Shown: piece by piece, positions 56,149-64,000 of the stretch
How the letters are laid out: each line of letters starts with the position of its first letter
How positions within the stretch are numbered: the first letter of the stretch is position 1
Origin: SIG440 sp045120135
GTDB lineage: Bacteria > Bacillota > Clostridia > Monoglobales > Monoglobaceae
Assembly (NCBI GenBank): GCA_045120135.1
Contig: JBGVEN010000018.1
Span: 1-64,000, forward strand
Length of the DNA: 64,000 bases
Direction of reading: 5' to 3'
Notes under the pieces: model-generated
Database searches by the model: none
What the model was told of the DNA's origin: nothing
What the model saw: only the letters and a program-made list of their open reading frames with translations
Made by a program: the position numbers and the translations under genes

Positions 56149-57015
56149 GTGGCAGCAATTTTAGGGCCGGCAGGTAACTGCGAGGATTTCTACGCCGCAG
56201 GCCACAAGTCGTCGCTTGAAGCACCCAAGTGGGTGCGGGAAAACGGGCTTGGCGCATACGAGTATCAATGTGGTAAGGGTGTGAAGATTTCCGACGAAGC
56301 GGCACAGACCCTGGGGGAGAACGCCCGTGAAAACGGGATTGTTCTTTCGGTACACGCACCTTATTATATAAGTCTTTCTTCAATTGAATCAGAAAAACGT
56401 GACAGAAGTATTGATTATATATTGCAGACCCTTAATGCGGCAAAGTGTATGGATGCAAAACGGATAGTTGTTCATTCGGGAACTGCTGGAAGCATAACTC
56501 GCCGTGAGGCTATGGAGCTTGCCAAGGACACGCTTTTAAGAAGTCTGAAAGCGGCAGATGATGCAGGCTTTGGCGATATATTTATATGTCCGGAGACAAT
56601 GGGTAAGGTAAAACAACTTGGAACTGTTGATGAGGTTATTGAACTTTGCAGTCTTGACGAGCGGCTGATACCCACAATTGACTTTGGTCATGTCAACGCA
56701 ATGACTCTGGGTGGACTTAAAACAATGTCAGATTTTGAGGCAGTATTTAATTCTCTGGAGAACAAATTAGGTGGTTGGCGTGCAAAAAACTTCCATGCGC
56801 ATTATAGCAGAATTGAATATACAAACGCCGGCGAGAAGAAGCACCATTGCTTTTCGGAAACCGAGTACGAGCCGGAGTTTGAGCCTATTGCCGAAATTGT
56901 TGCAAAACGGGATTTGTCACCGATAATAATTTGCGAAACACGGGGTACCCAAACCCGTGATGCGGCAGAAATGCAAGGTATATGCAGGAGGTATCAGAAT
57001 GTATTCAAAGCTTGA
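56149..57015 (+). CDS. TIM-barrel protein of the AP endonuclease IV family
   Basis: A 288-aa protein, starting GTG 56149 with TAGGAGTG upstream. Metal-ligand blocks of endonuclease IV-like barrels are visible: LSVHAPYYISL, IVVHSGTAGSITRR, ICPETMGKVKQLG, PTIDFGHVNAM and FHAHYSRIEY. It probably repairs abasic sites or is a related sugar isomerase; length and His/Asp/Glu pattern favour endonuclease IV. It overlaps the peptidase gene by 17 bases. Confidence 0.85.
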   Translation: MAAILGPAGNCEDFYAAGHKSSLEAPKWVRENGLGAYEYQCGKGVKISDEAAQTLGENARENGIVLSVHAPYYISLSSIESEKRDRSIDYILQTLNAAKCMDAKRIVVHSGTAGSITRREAMELAKDTLLRSLKAADDAGFGDIFICPETMGKVKQLGTVDEVIELCSLDERLIPTIDFGHVNAMTLGGLKTMSDFEAVFNSLENKLGGWRAKNFHAHYSRIEYTNAGEKKHHCFSETEYEPEFEPIAEIVAKRDLSPIIICETRGTQTRDAAEMQGICRRYQNVFKA

Positions 57016-58030
57016 TGAACTTCTTAAAAATTGCGATGCCGTGCTTATGACATCACCGCATAATATGCGGTATTTCAGCGGCTTTTCCGGCGGTGAGGGT
57101 GCTGTTTTGGTAACCTCAAACGAAAAAACAGTATATACCGATTCGCGATATACCGAGGCAGCACAGCTTGAGGCAAAAGCGTTCAATGTTGTTGAGACAA
57201 ACAACTGGTTGTGCGAATTGAAAGGTTTTGCCTCAATTATATTTGAGGACGAAGAGGTAAGTGCTGCCGACTACGAAAAGTTGAAAAAAGCATTACCCAA
57301 AACAAAGCTTATATCAGGCTCGGCAGAGCTTAAAAAACTGCGTATGGTCAAAACCGAGGCGGAACTAGAAAAAATTGCAGAAGCTGAAGCTTTGGCTTGC
57401 CGTGCTTTTGGAAATATCCTTGGAATAATCAAGCCGGGACTTTGTGAATTTGAACTTGCCGCAGAGCTTGAATATTATATGAAGAAAAACGGCGGTGAGG
57501 GTACTTCCTTTGAAACAATAGCAATATCGGGTGCACGAACAAGCCTTCCTCACGGTGTGCCAACGAATAAAAAAATTCAGATGGGCGATTTTGTGACAAT
57601 GGATTTCGGTTGTAAAATCGGAGGCTATTGTGCTGATATGACCCGAACTGTTGTAGTTGGCAAAGCAAGTGAGGAGCAAAGGAAGATATATAATATAGTA
57701 AAAACTGCTCAGCAGGCAGCCCTTGATTTTATCCGTGAGGGCGTTACGGGTAAGGCGGCAGATGCGGCGGCACGTAAGATTATCGAAGATGCAGGCTATG
57801 GCGAATATTTCAGACACTCTCTTGGACACGGTGTCGGACTTCTGGTTCATGAACTTCCGAACCTTTCGCCCAAATCGGAAATTGAGCTGAAAACAAATAT
57901 GGTTGTATCCTGTGAGCCGGGGATATATATACCGGATTTCGGCGGCGTAAGAATTGAGGATTTAGTCATTGTCAAAGCGGATGGAAATATAAATCTTACA
58001 CCGGCAACCAAGGAATTGATTGAAATTTAA
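56999..58030 (+). CDS. Xaa-Pro peptidase (M24 family)
   Basis: A 343-aa protein: creatinase-like N-terminal domain (to about 120), then the M24 pita-bread fold with metal ligands in VTMDFGCKIGGYCADMTRT, FRHSLGHGVGLLVHE, VVSCEPGIYIPDFGG and VRIEDLVIV. It removes N-terminal residues before proline. ATG 56999 follows GCAGGAGG. The order Xaa-Pro peptidase then efp is common in Firmicutes. Confidence 0.95.
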   Translation: MYSKLDELLKNCDAVLMTSPHNMRYFSGFSGGEGAVLVTSNEKTVYTDSRYTEAAQLEAKAFNVVETNNWLCELKGFASIIFEDEEVSAADYEKLKKALPKTKLISGSAELKKLRMVKTEAELEKIAEAEALACRAFGNILGIIKPGLCEFELAAELEYYMKKNGGEGTSFETIAISGARTSLPHGVPTNKKIQMGDFVTMDFGCKIGGYCADMTRTVVVGKASEEQRKIYNIVKTAQQAALDFIREGVTGKAADAAARKIIEDAGYGEYFRHSLGHGVGLLVHELPNLSPKSEIELKTNMVVSCEPGIYIPDFGGVRIEDLVIVKADGNINLTPATKELIEI

Positions 58031-58124
58031 CATTTCTTTACGGTTATTTCAAAATTCTTCTTGATTTTTTTAGAATAGTAGTATACAATATAATAAGTAA
58101 AAAATAATTTGGAGGGAAATACCA

Positions 58125-58679
58125 ATGATATCTGCAGGTGATTTCAGAAACGGCATTACTTTCGAGTTCGAAGGCAATGTTTATCAGGTTGTAGAATTTC
58201 AGCATGTAAAGCCCGGTAAAGGTGCAGCGTTTGTAAGAACAAAGATGAAGAATGTTGTTACCGGCGGCGTTGTTGAAAGAAGCTTTAACCCCACAGAAAA
58301 GGTTGAAAAAGCACATATTGAAAGAAAGGATATGGAATATATATACGAAGACGGCGGTCTTTACTATTTTATGGACCAGGACTACGAGCAGATTCCGCTC
58401 AGCGCTGACCAGCTTGGCGACGCACTCAAGTTCGTTAAGGAAAATATGACCGTTACAATCCTTTCATACAAGGGTAATGTATTTGCAGTTGAACCCCCGA
58501 CATTCGTTGAGCTCGAAGTTATTGCAACTGAGCCCGGCGTTAAGGGTAACACAGCTACAAACGTTACCAAGCCCGCAACTGTTGAAACAGGCGCAATTGT
58601 TACTGTACCTATGTTCATCAATGAAGGCGATAAAATCAAGATTGATACCAGAACATCAGAGTATCTCTCAAGAGTATAA
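58125..58679 (+). CDS. efp: Elongation factor P
   Basis: A 184-aa protein: SAGDFRNGITFEFEGNVYQV, the modifiable loop VKPGKGAAFVRTK with its Lys near residue 32, and the C-terminal GDKIKIDTRTSEYLSRV. It relieves ribosome stalling at polyproline. GGAGGG precedes the start; a strong terminator follows. Confidence 0.97.
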   Translation: MISAGDFRNGITFEFEGNVYQVVEFQHVKPGKGAAFVRTKMKNVVTGGVVERSFNPTEKVEKAHIERKDMEYIYEDGGLYYFMDQDYEQIPLSADQLGDALKFVKENMTVTILSYKGNVFAVEPPTFVELEVIATEPGVKGNTATNVTKPATVETGAIVTVPMFINEGDKIKIDTRTSEYLSRV

Positions 58680-58691
58680 CATAAAACCTAA

Positions 58692-58725
58692 ACAATACCC
58701 ACCATTATGGTGGGTATTGTCATTA
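58692..58725 (+). terminator. Terminator after efp
   Basis: ACAATACCCACCA and TGGTGGGTATTGT pair perfectly around TTA, followed by CATTATTTT. Confidence 0.75.
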
Positions 58726-58808
58726 TTTTAAAAAATTTCCTTTACTATTCTTAAAATATGTGGTAGAATAATATAGTAATATAAATTTATTTTACGGAGG
58801 ATTTTAAA

Positions 58809-59228
58809 ATGGCTGAACTTACAAATCGTGCAGCATACCTTAAGGGTCTTGCTGACGGAATGAAACTGGATACAGAAAAGAACGAAGGCAGACTTCTTTC
58901 AGAGATTATTGAGCTTCTCAATGACATTGCGGTTGAGGTTGAATCTCTTGATGCAGAGCAAGGCTTCCTTGCGGACCAGATTGAGGACCTTGACGAGGAA
59001 ATCGAGGTTATCGGTAACGAAGTATTTGATGAATACGACGAAGCAGATGATGACGAATTTGAAATCTGCTGTCAGGGCTGCGGCGAAGAAATTATCGTAA
59101 CTGCAGAAGACCTGATGGACGGCGAAATTATCTGTCCCGAATGCGGCGAAACAATCGAATTTGACTTTGATTGCGACTGCGACTGCAACAACTGCGAATG
59201 CGAAGGCGACTGCGACGATTGCGAATAA
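58809..59228 (+). CDS. Acidic CD1247-type protein with C-terminal zinc ribbon
   Basis: A 139-aa very acidic protein. The N-terminal half is a helical hairpin (AYLKGLADGMKLDTEKNEGR; EIIELLNDIAVEVESLD). The C-terminal half has CCQGCGEEI and ICPECGETIEFD, then a Cys/Asp tail of alternating Asp-Cys. Similar proteins are conserved in Clostridia with no known function. The tail could bind metals. ACGGAGG precedes the ATG. Confidence 0.88.
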   Translation: MAELTNRAAYLKGLADGMKLDTEKNEGRLLSEIIELLNDIAVEVESLDAEQGFLADQIEDLDEEIEVIGNEVFDEYDEADDDEFEICCQGCGEEIIVTAEDLMDGEIICPECGETIEFDFDCDCDCNNCECEGDCDDCE

Positions 59229-59366
59229 TTTATAAAAAGGATTTATACAAGCAGACTCTTATTGGGTCTGTTTGTTTTTTTGTGAACCAAAACCCTTGCC
59301 GGCGTGTAATATGTAAGTAGCATAAATTATGCATTTTCAAATTACATTTTGGAGGTAAGGTCAAAT

Positions 59367-60164
59367 ATGAGTAATGTAGGAGCGGCAATTCTGCTGACAT
59401 CACTCGCCGGACTTTCAACCGGCATAGGCGGTCTTGTTGCTTTTTTTTCAAAAAATACAAACAAAAGATTTCTTGCATTTACCCTTGGCGTATCTGCTGG
59501 TGTTATGGTCTATGTCTCGTTTGTGGAGCTTCTTGCAAAAGCGATGTCAGTTCTCGGTGAGCAGTATGGTGTAAAATCGGGTGCTGCTCTGGCTGCGGCA
59601 ATGTTCTTTTGTGGAATGTTTCTGGCTGCTGTTATCGATCGTTTTGTACCGGAATCCCAAAGTGCAAAGGTACTGAAAAAGGGAAAAGGCTGTGACGGCG
59701 CGGAAAAAAAAGGAAACTTGCTACGTACGGGATTGGTTACGGCGCTTGTTATGGGACTTCATAACTTCCCCGAGGGAATGGCAACCTTTGTATCAGCGCT
59801 ACAGTCACCCGTAATGGCAATTCCTATTGTTGTGGCGATTGCGATACACAATATTCCTGAGGGCATAGCGGTGGCTGTGCCGATATTTTATGCTACGGGC
59901 AATCGCGCCAAAGCGTTTCTCTATTCGCTTGTTTCCGGCATTGCTGAACCGGTGGGAGCAATAATTGGTTATCTTCTGCTGATGCCGTTTATAAACGATA
60001 CTGTTAATGCTATGGTATTTGCGATTGTGGCAGGGATAATGGTGTTTATCTCGGTGAGCGAGCTGTTGCCGTCAGCGCAGAAATACAGCGGAAATCATAT
60101 ATCCGTATATGGACTTATCTGCGGCATGGCAGTAATGGCGGTAAGCCTGATTGGATTTATGTAA
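59367..60164 (+). CDS. zupT: ZIP-family zinc transporter (ZupT-like)
   Basis: A 265-aa protein with eight membrane segments. The metal-binding helices are clear: ALVMGLHNFPEGMATFVSAL and IAIHNIPEGIAVAVPIFY. It takes up zinc and other divalent metals. ATG 59367 follows GGAGGTAAG. It complements the zinc ABC transporter at 13521-16075 and lies beside iron/peroxide genes. Confidence 0.95.
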   Translation: MSNVGAAILLTSLAGLSTGIGGLVAFFSKNTNKRFLAFTLGVSAGVMVYVSFVELLAKAMSVLGEQYGVKSGAALAAAMFFCGMFLAAVIDRFVPESQSAKVLKKGKGCDGAEKKGNLLRTGLVTALVMGLHNFPEGMATFVSALQSPVMAIPIVVAIAIHNIPEGIAVAVPIFYATGNRAKAFLYSLVSGIAEPVGAIIGYLLLMPFINDTVNAMVFAIVAGIMVFISVSELLPSAQKYSGNHISVYGLICGMAVMAVSLIGFM

Positions 60165-60171
60165 AAAAGTA

Positions 60172-60200
60172 TTGATTTTTTGGTTTTGTAGTGGTAATAT
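60172..60200 (+). promoter_or_regulatory. Promoter of rubrerythrin
   Basis: TTGATT, 17 bases and TAATAT, 40 bases before the ATG. Confidence 0.55.
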
Positions 60201-60239
60201 TATCCTATAAATTAAAACTGCGAAAGGTGGAATATAAAA

Positions 60240-60779
60240 ATGGCACAGCTTAAAGGTTCAAAAACAGAAGCAAATCTGATGGCGGCGTTCGCCGGTGAGT
60301 CTCAGGCAAGAAACAAGTATACTTACTATGCATCAAAGGCAAAGAAAGACGGTTATGTTCAGATAGCTGAATTGTTTGAGGAAACTGCAAATCAGGAAAA
60401 AGAACACGCAAAAATCTGGTTCAAGCTTCTTCACGACGGTATAGGTGCAACTCCTGAAAACCTCAAAGACGGTATTGAGGGCGAGAACTATGAATGGACA
60501 GAAATGTATCCTGAATTTGCAAAGGTTGCAAAGGAAGAAGGCTTTACCGAAATCGCAGCCCTTTTTGAAATGGTTGCAGCAATCGAAAAGGCACACGAAG
60601 ACAGATATAAGAAACTGCTTTCAAATATTGAAGAAGGCGTTGTGTTCTCAAAAGACGGCGATGTAATCTGGCAGTGCTTCAACTGCGGTCACCTCGTTGT
60701 AGGTAAAAAAGCTCCCGAAATGTGCCCTGTTTGTGCACATCCCCAGAGCTATTTCAGGGTAAAGGCTGAAAACTATTAA
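60240..60779 (+). CDS. rbr: Rubrerythrin
   Basis: A 179-aa protein: a four-helix diiron domain (AFAGESQARNKYTYYASKAK; ETANQEKEHAKIWFKLL; MVAAIEKAHEDRYKKLL) and a C-terminal rubredoxin domain with CFNCGHLVVG and CPVCAHP. It reduces hydrogen peroxide in anaerobes. The strong terminator after it separates it from the PerR-like gene. Confidence 0.96.
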   Translation: MAQLKGSKTEANLMAAFAGESQARNKYTYYASKAKKDGYVQIAELFEETANQEKEHAKIWFKLLHDGIGATPENLKDGIEGENYEWTEMYPEFAKVAKEEGFTEIAALFEMVAAIEKAHEDRYKKLLSNIEEGVVFSKDGDVIWQCFNCGHLVVGKKAPEMCPVCAHPQSYFRVKAENY

Positions 60780-60801
60780 ATCTTTAATATAGACTACTAG
60801 T

Positions 60802-60840
60802 ATCATTCCGCGCATACTTTTGTGCGGAATGATTTTTTGT
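60802..60840 (+). terminator. Terminator after rubrerythrin
   Basis: ATCATTCCGC and GCGGAATGAT pair perfectly; the loop also has pairing GCA/TGT. Ts follow. Confidence 0.85.
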
Positions 60841-60861
60841 GCAAAAAAATTAAAAAAACTA

Positions 60862-60889
60862 TTGACAAATAGAAATAATTTGCTATAAT
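60862..60889 (+). promoter_or_regulatory. Promoter of the PerR-like operon
   Basis: TTGACA, 16 bases and TATAAT, immediately followed by Fur-family box sequence. Confidence 0.75.
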
Positions 60890-60909
60890 AATAGTAACGA
60901 TTATTGTTA
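60889..60909. promoter_or_regulatory. Overlapping Fur/PerR-type boxes
   Basis: Two overlapping 7-1-7 inverted repeats, TAATAGT-A-ACGATTA (60889-60903) and TAACGAT-T-ATTGTTA (60895-60909), each with one mismatched pair, sit at the expected transcription start. They fit autoregulation by the downstream PerR-like protein. Confidence 0.6.
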
Positions 60910-60938
60910 TTGTTGTAGAAGTGAATGGAGGTGCCAAA

Positions 60939-61322
60939 ATGAACACATCAAAACACAGCAGACAGCGTGACGCAATCTTAGAGGTTCTCAAGGGCACCAA
61001 GGTTCATCCCACAGCGGATTGGGTCTATTCAGAGGTGCGGAAGATTATTCCAAACATCAGCCTGGGCACGGTTTACCGCAATCTTGCAAAGCTATCGGAT
61101 GAAAACACTATCGTTAAGCTGGGACTTGGCACAAGTGTAGAACACTTTGATGGCAACCCCGACCCTCACTATCATGTTATGTGTACCGAATGCGGTGCAA
61201 TAAAGGATATAGAGGCAGAACCTCTTGAAGAACTTAATAAGTGGGCGAAAAATTTATTTAATGGTGAAATTTATAAACATTCTGCGATTTTCTTTGGAAG
61301 ATGCAATGAGTGTCAAATTTAA
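60939..61322 (+). CDS. Fur-family regulator, PerR-like
   Basis: A 127-aa protein: winged helix (RQRDAILEVLKG; HPTADWVYSEVRK; ISLGTVYRNLAKLSDEN), metal-sensing HYHVMCTECGAIKDIE and a final CNEC. The two CxxC pairs form the structural zinc site. Context (rubrerythrin before, reverse rubrerythrin and ferritin after) supports PerR, a peroxide sensor using iron-catalysed His oxidation. ATG 60939 follows TGGAGGTG. Confidence 0.9.
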   Translation: MNTSKHSRQRDAILEVLKGTKVHPTADWVYSEVRKIIPNISLGTVYRNLAKLSDENTIVKLGLGTSVEHFDGNPDPHYHVMCTECGAIKDIEAEPLEELNKWAKNLFNGEIYKHSAIFFGRCNECQI

Positions 61323-61350
61323 AAATAAAAACTTTTAGGAGGAAATTATT

Positions 61351-61938
61351 ATGAAAAAATTTGTATGTTCGGTATGTGGTTATGTTCACGAGGGAGACGC
61401 TCCTCCCGCAGCTTGCCCGGTATGTAAGGTTCCGGCTGAAAAGTTCAAGGAGATGCAGGAAGGCGCAGCACTTGCAGCTGAGCATGAATATGGCGTTTAC
61501 GGCAAAACTGTAAAGAACAACCCCGACATCAGCGAGGAAGATAAGAAGTACATTTTTGAACAGCTTATGGCAAACTTCAATGGTGAATGTGCGGAGGTCG
61601 GTATGTATCTCTGTATGGCAAGAATAGCTCACCGCGAAGGTTACCCCGAAGTAGGTCTTTATTGGGAAAAAGCAGCTTATGAAGAAGCAGAGCACGCTGC
61701 AAAGTTTGCAGAGCTTCTTGGCGAAGACCTCGAACCCAATATGAAGGCTACAACAAAGGATAACCTCAAATGGAGAGTTGATTGTGAATATGGTGCAACT
61801 CAGGGTAAATTTGATTTGGCAAGCTGCGCAAAGAAGAACGGCCTGGATGCAATTCATGATACTGTTCATGAGATGGCAAGAGATGAGGCAAGACATGGTA
61901 AAGGCTTAGAAGGTCTCCTTAAGAGATATTTTGCATAA
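61351..61938 (+). CDS. Reverse rubrerythrin (NADH peroxidase type)
   Basis: A 195-aa protein with the rubredoxin domain first (CSVCGYVHEGDAPPAACPVCKVP, residues 5-27) and the ferritin-like diiron domain after it (MANFNGECAEVGMYLCMARI; AAYEEAEHAAKFAELLG; EMARDEARHGKGLEGLL). This reversed order defines reverse rubrerythrins, which reduce peroxide and oxygen in Clostridia and are PerR-controlled there. It lies 28 bases after the PerR-like gene. Confidence 0.95.
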   Translation: MKKFVCSVCGYVHEGDAPPAACPVCKVPAEKFKEMQEGAALAAEHEYGVYGKTVKNNPDISEEDKKYIFEQLMANFNGECAEVGMYLCMARIAHREGYPEVGLYWEKAAYEEAEHAAKFAELLGEDLEPNMKATTKDNLKWRVDCEYGATQGKFDLASCAKKNGLDAIHDTVHEMARDEARHGKGLEGLLKRYFA

Positions 61939-61947
61939 AAAGTTTTG

Positions 61948-61976
61948 GGGGCTGTCATTTTGACAGCCCCGATTTA
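61948..61976 (+). terminator. Hairpin after reverse rubrerythrin
   Basis: GGGGCTGTCA and TGACAGCCCC pair perfectly around TTT but only a short T run (GATTT) follows; readthrough to ferritin is likely. Confidence 0.6.
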
Positions 61977-61996
61977 CAAATGAGGAGGAAAAAGCT

Positions 61997-62506
61997 ATGG
62001 AAGCAAAGGTAGCAAAACTAATCAATGAACAAATAAACAAGGAATTGTATTCGGCATATCTGTACCTTGACTTTTCGATTTTTTACGAAGCACAGGGCCT
62101 CGATGGCTTTGCAAACTGGTATATGATTCAGGCACAGGAGGAAAGAGACCATGCAATGCTCTTTTTGAAGTTCCTGCAGAATAACGGTGAAAAGGTGACA
62201 CTTGATTTGGTGGATAAACCGGACAAAAAGCTTGAAACATTGATGGACCCGCTAAAGTTTGGACTGGAGCATGAAAAATATGTTACAAGCCTGATTAATG
62301 ATATCTATGGTGCAGCATACGAGGTAAAGGATTTCAGAACAATGCAGTTTCTCGACTGGTTTGTAAAAGAACAGCTTGAGGAAGAAAAGAATGCCGATGA
62401 TATGATAAAAAAGATGGAACTTTTCGGCAACGACTCAAAGGGCCTGTACTCCTTAGACAGCGAGTATGCTGCAAGAATTTATTCCGCTCCGTCACTTGTA
62501 TTATGA
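61997..62506 (+). CDS. ftn: Ferritin
   Basis: A 169-aa protein: NEQINKELYSAYLYLDFSIF, IQAQEERDHAMLFLKFLQ and DWFVKEQLEEEKNADDMIKK give the Glu and His ferroxidase ligands of prokaryotic non-haem ferritins. It stores iron and removes Fe2+ that would react with peroxide. GAGGAGG precedes the start; a strong terminator follows. Confidence 0.95.
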   Translation: MEAKVAKLINEQINKELYSAYLYLDFSIFYEAQGLDGFANWYMIQAQEERDHAMLFLKFLQNNGEKVTLDLVDKPDKKLETLMDPLKFGLEHEKYVTSLINDIYGAAYEVKDFRTMQFLDWFVKEQLEEEKNADDMIKKMELFGNDSKGLYSLDSEYAARIYSAPSLVL

Positions 62507-62510
62507 GTTG

Positions 62511-62540
62511 AAAAAGCAGTTCAATTGAGCTGCTTTTTCT
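62511..62540 (+). terminator. Terminator after ferritin
   Basis: AAAAAGCAGTTCAA and TTGAGCTGCTTTTT pair with one G.U and no extra loop bases. Confidence 0.85.
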
Positions 62541-62607
62541 GTTTTTGTCCCGTCAAAATTACAGAAAAAATCTCTATTTTTTATGCGTATTTACTATATG
62601 GTTTTTA

Positions 62608-62636
62608 TTGACTTTGGATGTTGTTTATGTTATAGT
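62608..62636 (+). promoter_or_regulatory. Promoter of the dockerin-protein gene
   Basis: TTGACT, 17 bases and TATAGT, 76 bases before the ATG. Confidence 0.7.
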
Positions 62637-62712
62637 ATATATGTTGAGATATCTATGCCCGTTTTTAGATGGAATTGGCATTTTTACATTTGTTTTCGAA
62701 AGGAATGTTGAT

Positions 62713-63402
62713 ATGAAAAAACACCTTTTTAAGTCGTTGATTGCTATTGCTTTGAGCCTTGTAATCTGCGCAATGCCGGCTTTTGCGGCAAATACGATAT
62801 CATTTGAAAACGGCGGTATAAGCCTTGATGTTTACAAGGATGCAAACGGCAAAGTTAATGAAGATTATGTCAAGGTAACTGTTAAATACACGGCAACTCG
62901 CGATGAGGCAGCAGAGGAAATGTCACGAATTACTTTTGCACTTTCAGCAACCGAACCAAGCCAAGAACTTGCCGGCAATGAAGCAAAGGTTGTTTACCTC
63001 GATGAACAGGTTACCCCCACAAAGGATAGTACATATTCGTTTGTGATTGAAAAGACAAGAATTCAGTCAGCACTCGAAAAAGAAAATCTTGCTGATATCG
63101 AAGGCCTGTCACTTATATTCAAAATGGGTGGCGTAGGAGTTGAAGAAGCGGCAGTAGAGAAAGTTGTTTATAATACACCTAAAGATACTATGTATGGTGA
63201 TGTTAATGGTGATGATGCTATAGATTTTCTTGATGCGCTTATGACATTAAACTATTATGCAGGAAACTATGAGCTTCCGGTGGAAAAGCATGAAGCTGCC
63301 GATGTAAACGGAGATAACTCAATAGATTTTCTTGATGCACTTATGATATTAAATTGTTACGCCGGAAATCTTAAGTATGAAGATATGATAGGAAATCGTT
63401 AG
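62713..63402 (+). CDS. Secreted protein with C-terminal dockerin domain
   Basis: A 229-aa protein. ATG 62713 (GAAAGGAATG upstream) begins a signal peptide ending AMPAFAAN. Residues about 28-155 are a beta-rich domain without a recognised motif. Residues about 160-225 are a type I dockerin-like pair of calcium loops: YGDVNGDDAIDFLDALMTLN and DVNGDNSIDFLDALMILN. Dockerins dock onto cohesins of cellulosome-type or cell-surface complexes. A cohesin-like protein is encoded 32 bases downstream. Confidence 0.87.
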   Translation: MKKHLFKSLIAIALSLVICAMPAFAANTISFENGGISLDVYKDANGKVNEDYVKVTVKYTATRDEAAEEMSRITFALSATEPSQELAGNEAKVVYLDEQVTPTKDSTYSFVIEKTRIQSALEKENLADIEGLSLIFKMGGVGVEEAAVEKVVYNTPKDTMYGDVNGDDAIDFLDALMTLNYYAGNYELPVEKHEAADVNGDNSIDFLDALMILNCYAGNLKYEDMIGNR

Positions 63403-63434
63403 ATTGTTATAGTCTGTTGAGAGGATGAATAAAA

Positions 63435-64000
63435 ATGAAAAAAATTCTTTGTTTACTACTAGTAGCAATGTTTGCGGTATCTGTTATGACTGTTTCTGCA
63501 AATGCGGAAGGTATTACCTTTTATCTTGAAGCAGATAAGACAGAGGCTAAACCTGGGGATACACTGGCTTTAACAGTTAAGGTTTCGGAGAATTCTGGAG
63601 TTATGGCTGCTGGGCTGATAGAGGTTGTTTATGACAACGAAATGGTAAAGTATTTAGGTACGTATGTTGCGGGAAATACTGGACTTACAGCTGCTATTAG
63701 AGATAATGTTCCTAAAGCTACATTTATTGGAGCATCAATGAGTGGAATTACTGGTAATACATTTATAACTTTTAATTTTGAAGTTTTAGAAGGTGTGACA
63801 GGTGTTGCAGATTTTTCCTTAGATATGCCTGATGGAATTACGGTTGTAAGTAATCCCTTTACAAAATTTTATGATTACAATGTGCAAGGTGTAGATGTAA
63901 AAATTTCGGCGTTTTCTACTAAAACAACGGTGGATATTGGTAATGAAATGGTGTTTACAACTACTGTTACAGATTGTCCTGATTCCGGTATTATTTATGC
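63435..64000 (+). CDS. Secreted cohesin-like protein (partial, runs off the window)
   Basis: ATG at 63435 after GAGGATGAA opens a frame that stays open for 188 codons to the window end. A signal peptide (about 1-24, ending VSANA) is followed by a cohesin-like domain: ADKTEAKPGDTLALTVKVSE, AGLIEVVYDNEMVKYLG, and FITFNFEVLEGVTG, the strand and turn pattern of cohesins. A second similar unit seems to begin near residue 162 (KISAFSTKTTVDIGNEM). With the dockerin gene just upstream it may form a secreted or surface complex. Confidence 0.72.
   Translation, partial: MKKILCLLLVAMFAVSVMTVSANAEGITFYLEADKTEAKPGDTLALTVKVSENSGVMAAGLIEVVYDNEMVKYLGTYVAGNTGLTAAIRDNVPKATFIGASMSGITGNTFITFNFEVLEGVTGVADFSLDMPDGITVVSNPFTKFYDYNVQGVDVKISAFSTKTTVDIGNEMVFTTTVTDCPDSGIIY

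Noticed and set aside
59230..59366. Possible gene between the acidic protein and ZIP transporter
   Set aside because: Only an antisense frame without start signals; the stretch is intergenic.

Overview
The window is a chromosomal segment of a low-to-moderate GC, spore-forming Firmicute, most probably an anaerobic gut-type Clostridia. The reasons are the CotJABC spore-coat operon, the rubrerythrin/reverse rubrerythrin/ferritin peroxide-defence set, Clostridia-type small proteins, strong AGGAGG ribosome-binding sites, TTGACA-17-TATAAT promoters, and a mobile element with Firmicute parts. No genus can be assigned from the sequence alone.

Layout. 1-550: end of an rRNA operon (23S tail, 5S, terminator), then an unusual foldback and a second, degenerate 5S 3' half with its own terminator. 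572-3477: an AT-rich accessory cassette: divergent XRE repressor, lipoprotein, zinc-ribbon protein, a 40-aa peptide, a membrane-anchored Cys-bearing YD-repeat protein and a small membrane protein. 3480-4890: small secreted or Cys-rich proteins and GGGGACGGTTC repeats. 5100-13440: NhaC-type antiporter, a 287-bp MITE-like element, LysR regulator divergent from a CofE-like ligase, an orphan secreted protein, YdcF, 5-formyl-THF cyclo-ligase, TruA, AzlC/AzlD. 13521-19486: zinc ABC transporter, paired M16 peptidases, Lgt. 19550-23250: ylxM-ffh-rpsP-khpA-rimM-trmD. 23410-32140: a zinc-ribbon/membrane/propeller-like protein, nadD-yqeK-LCP-rsfS-leuS, an HD hydrolase and rnmV. 32300-36622: OPT transporter, PqqD-like protein, cysteine synthase and a GMP synthase lacking the glutaminase domain.

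36610-44608 is an integrated mobilizable element of about 8 kb. It lies between direct repeats that re-encode the last codons of guaA. It carries a repressor with palindromic operators, an excisionase-like protein, a tyrosine integrase, a MobC-like protein, a RepA-like ATPase, a candidate oriT, a MobV-type relaxase, and a cargo ABC-F antibiotic-resistance gene behind a leader-peptide attenuator.

44750-64000: cotJABC; three tandem MATE exporters; a minus-strand block (HAD phosphatase, metA, CpXC, M23 peptidase, polysaccharide deacetylase); rpsU-yqeY-yqeG; a TIM-barrel protein, Xaa-Pro peptidase and efp; CD1247-type acidic protein, ZIP transporter, rubrerythrin, PerR-like regulator, reverse rubrerythrin, ferritin; and finally a dockerin-bearing secreted protein next to a cohesin-like secreted protein cut by the window end.

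The best leads for something new are the guaA element with its nested regulation, the AT-rich cassette at 572-3477, the duplicated and inverted 5S pieces, and the dockerin/cohesin pair at the right edge.
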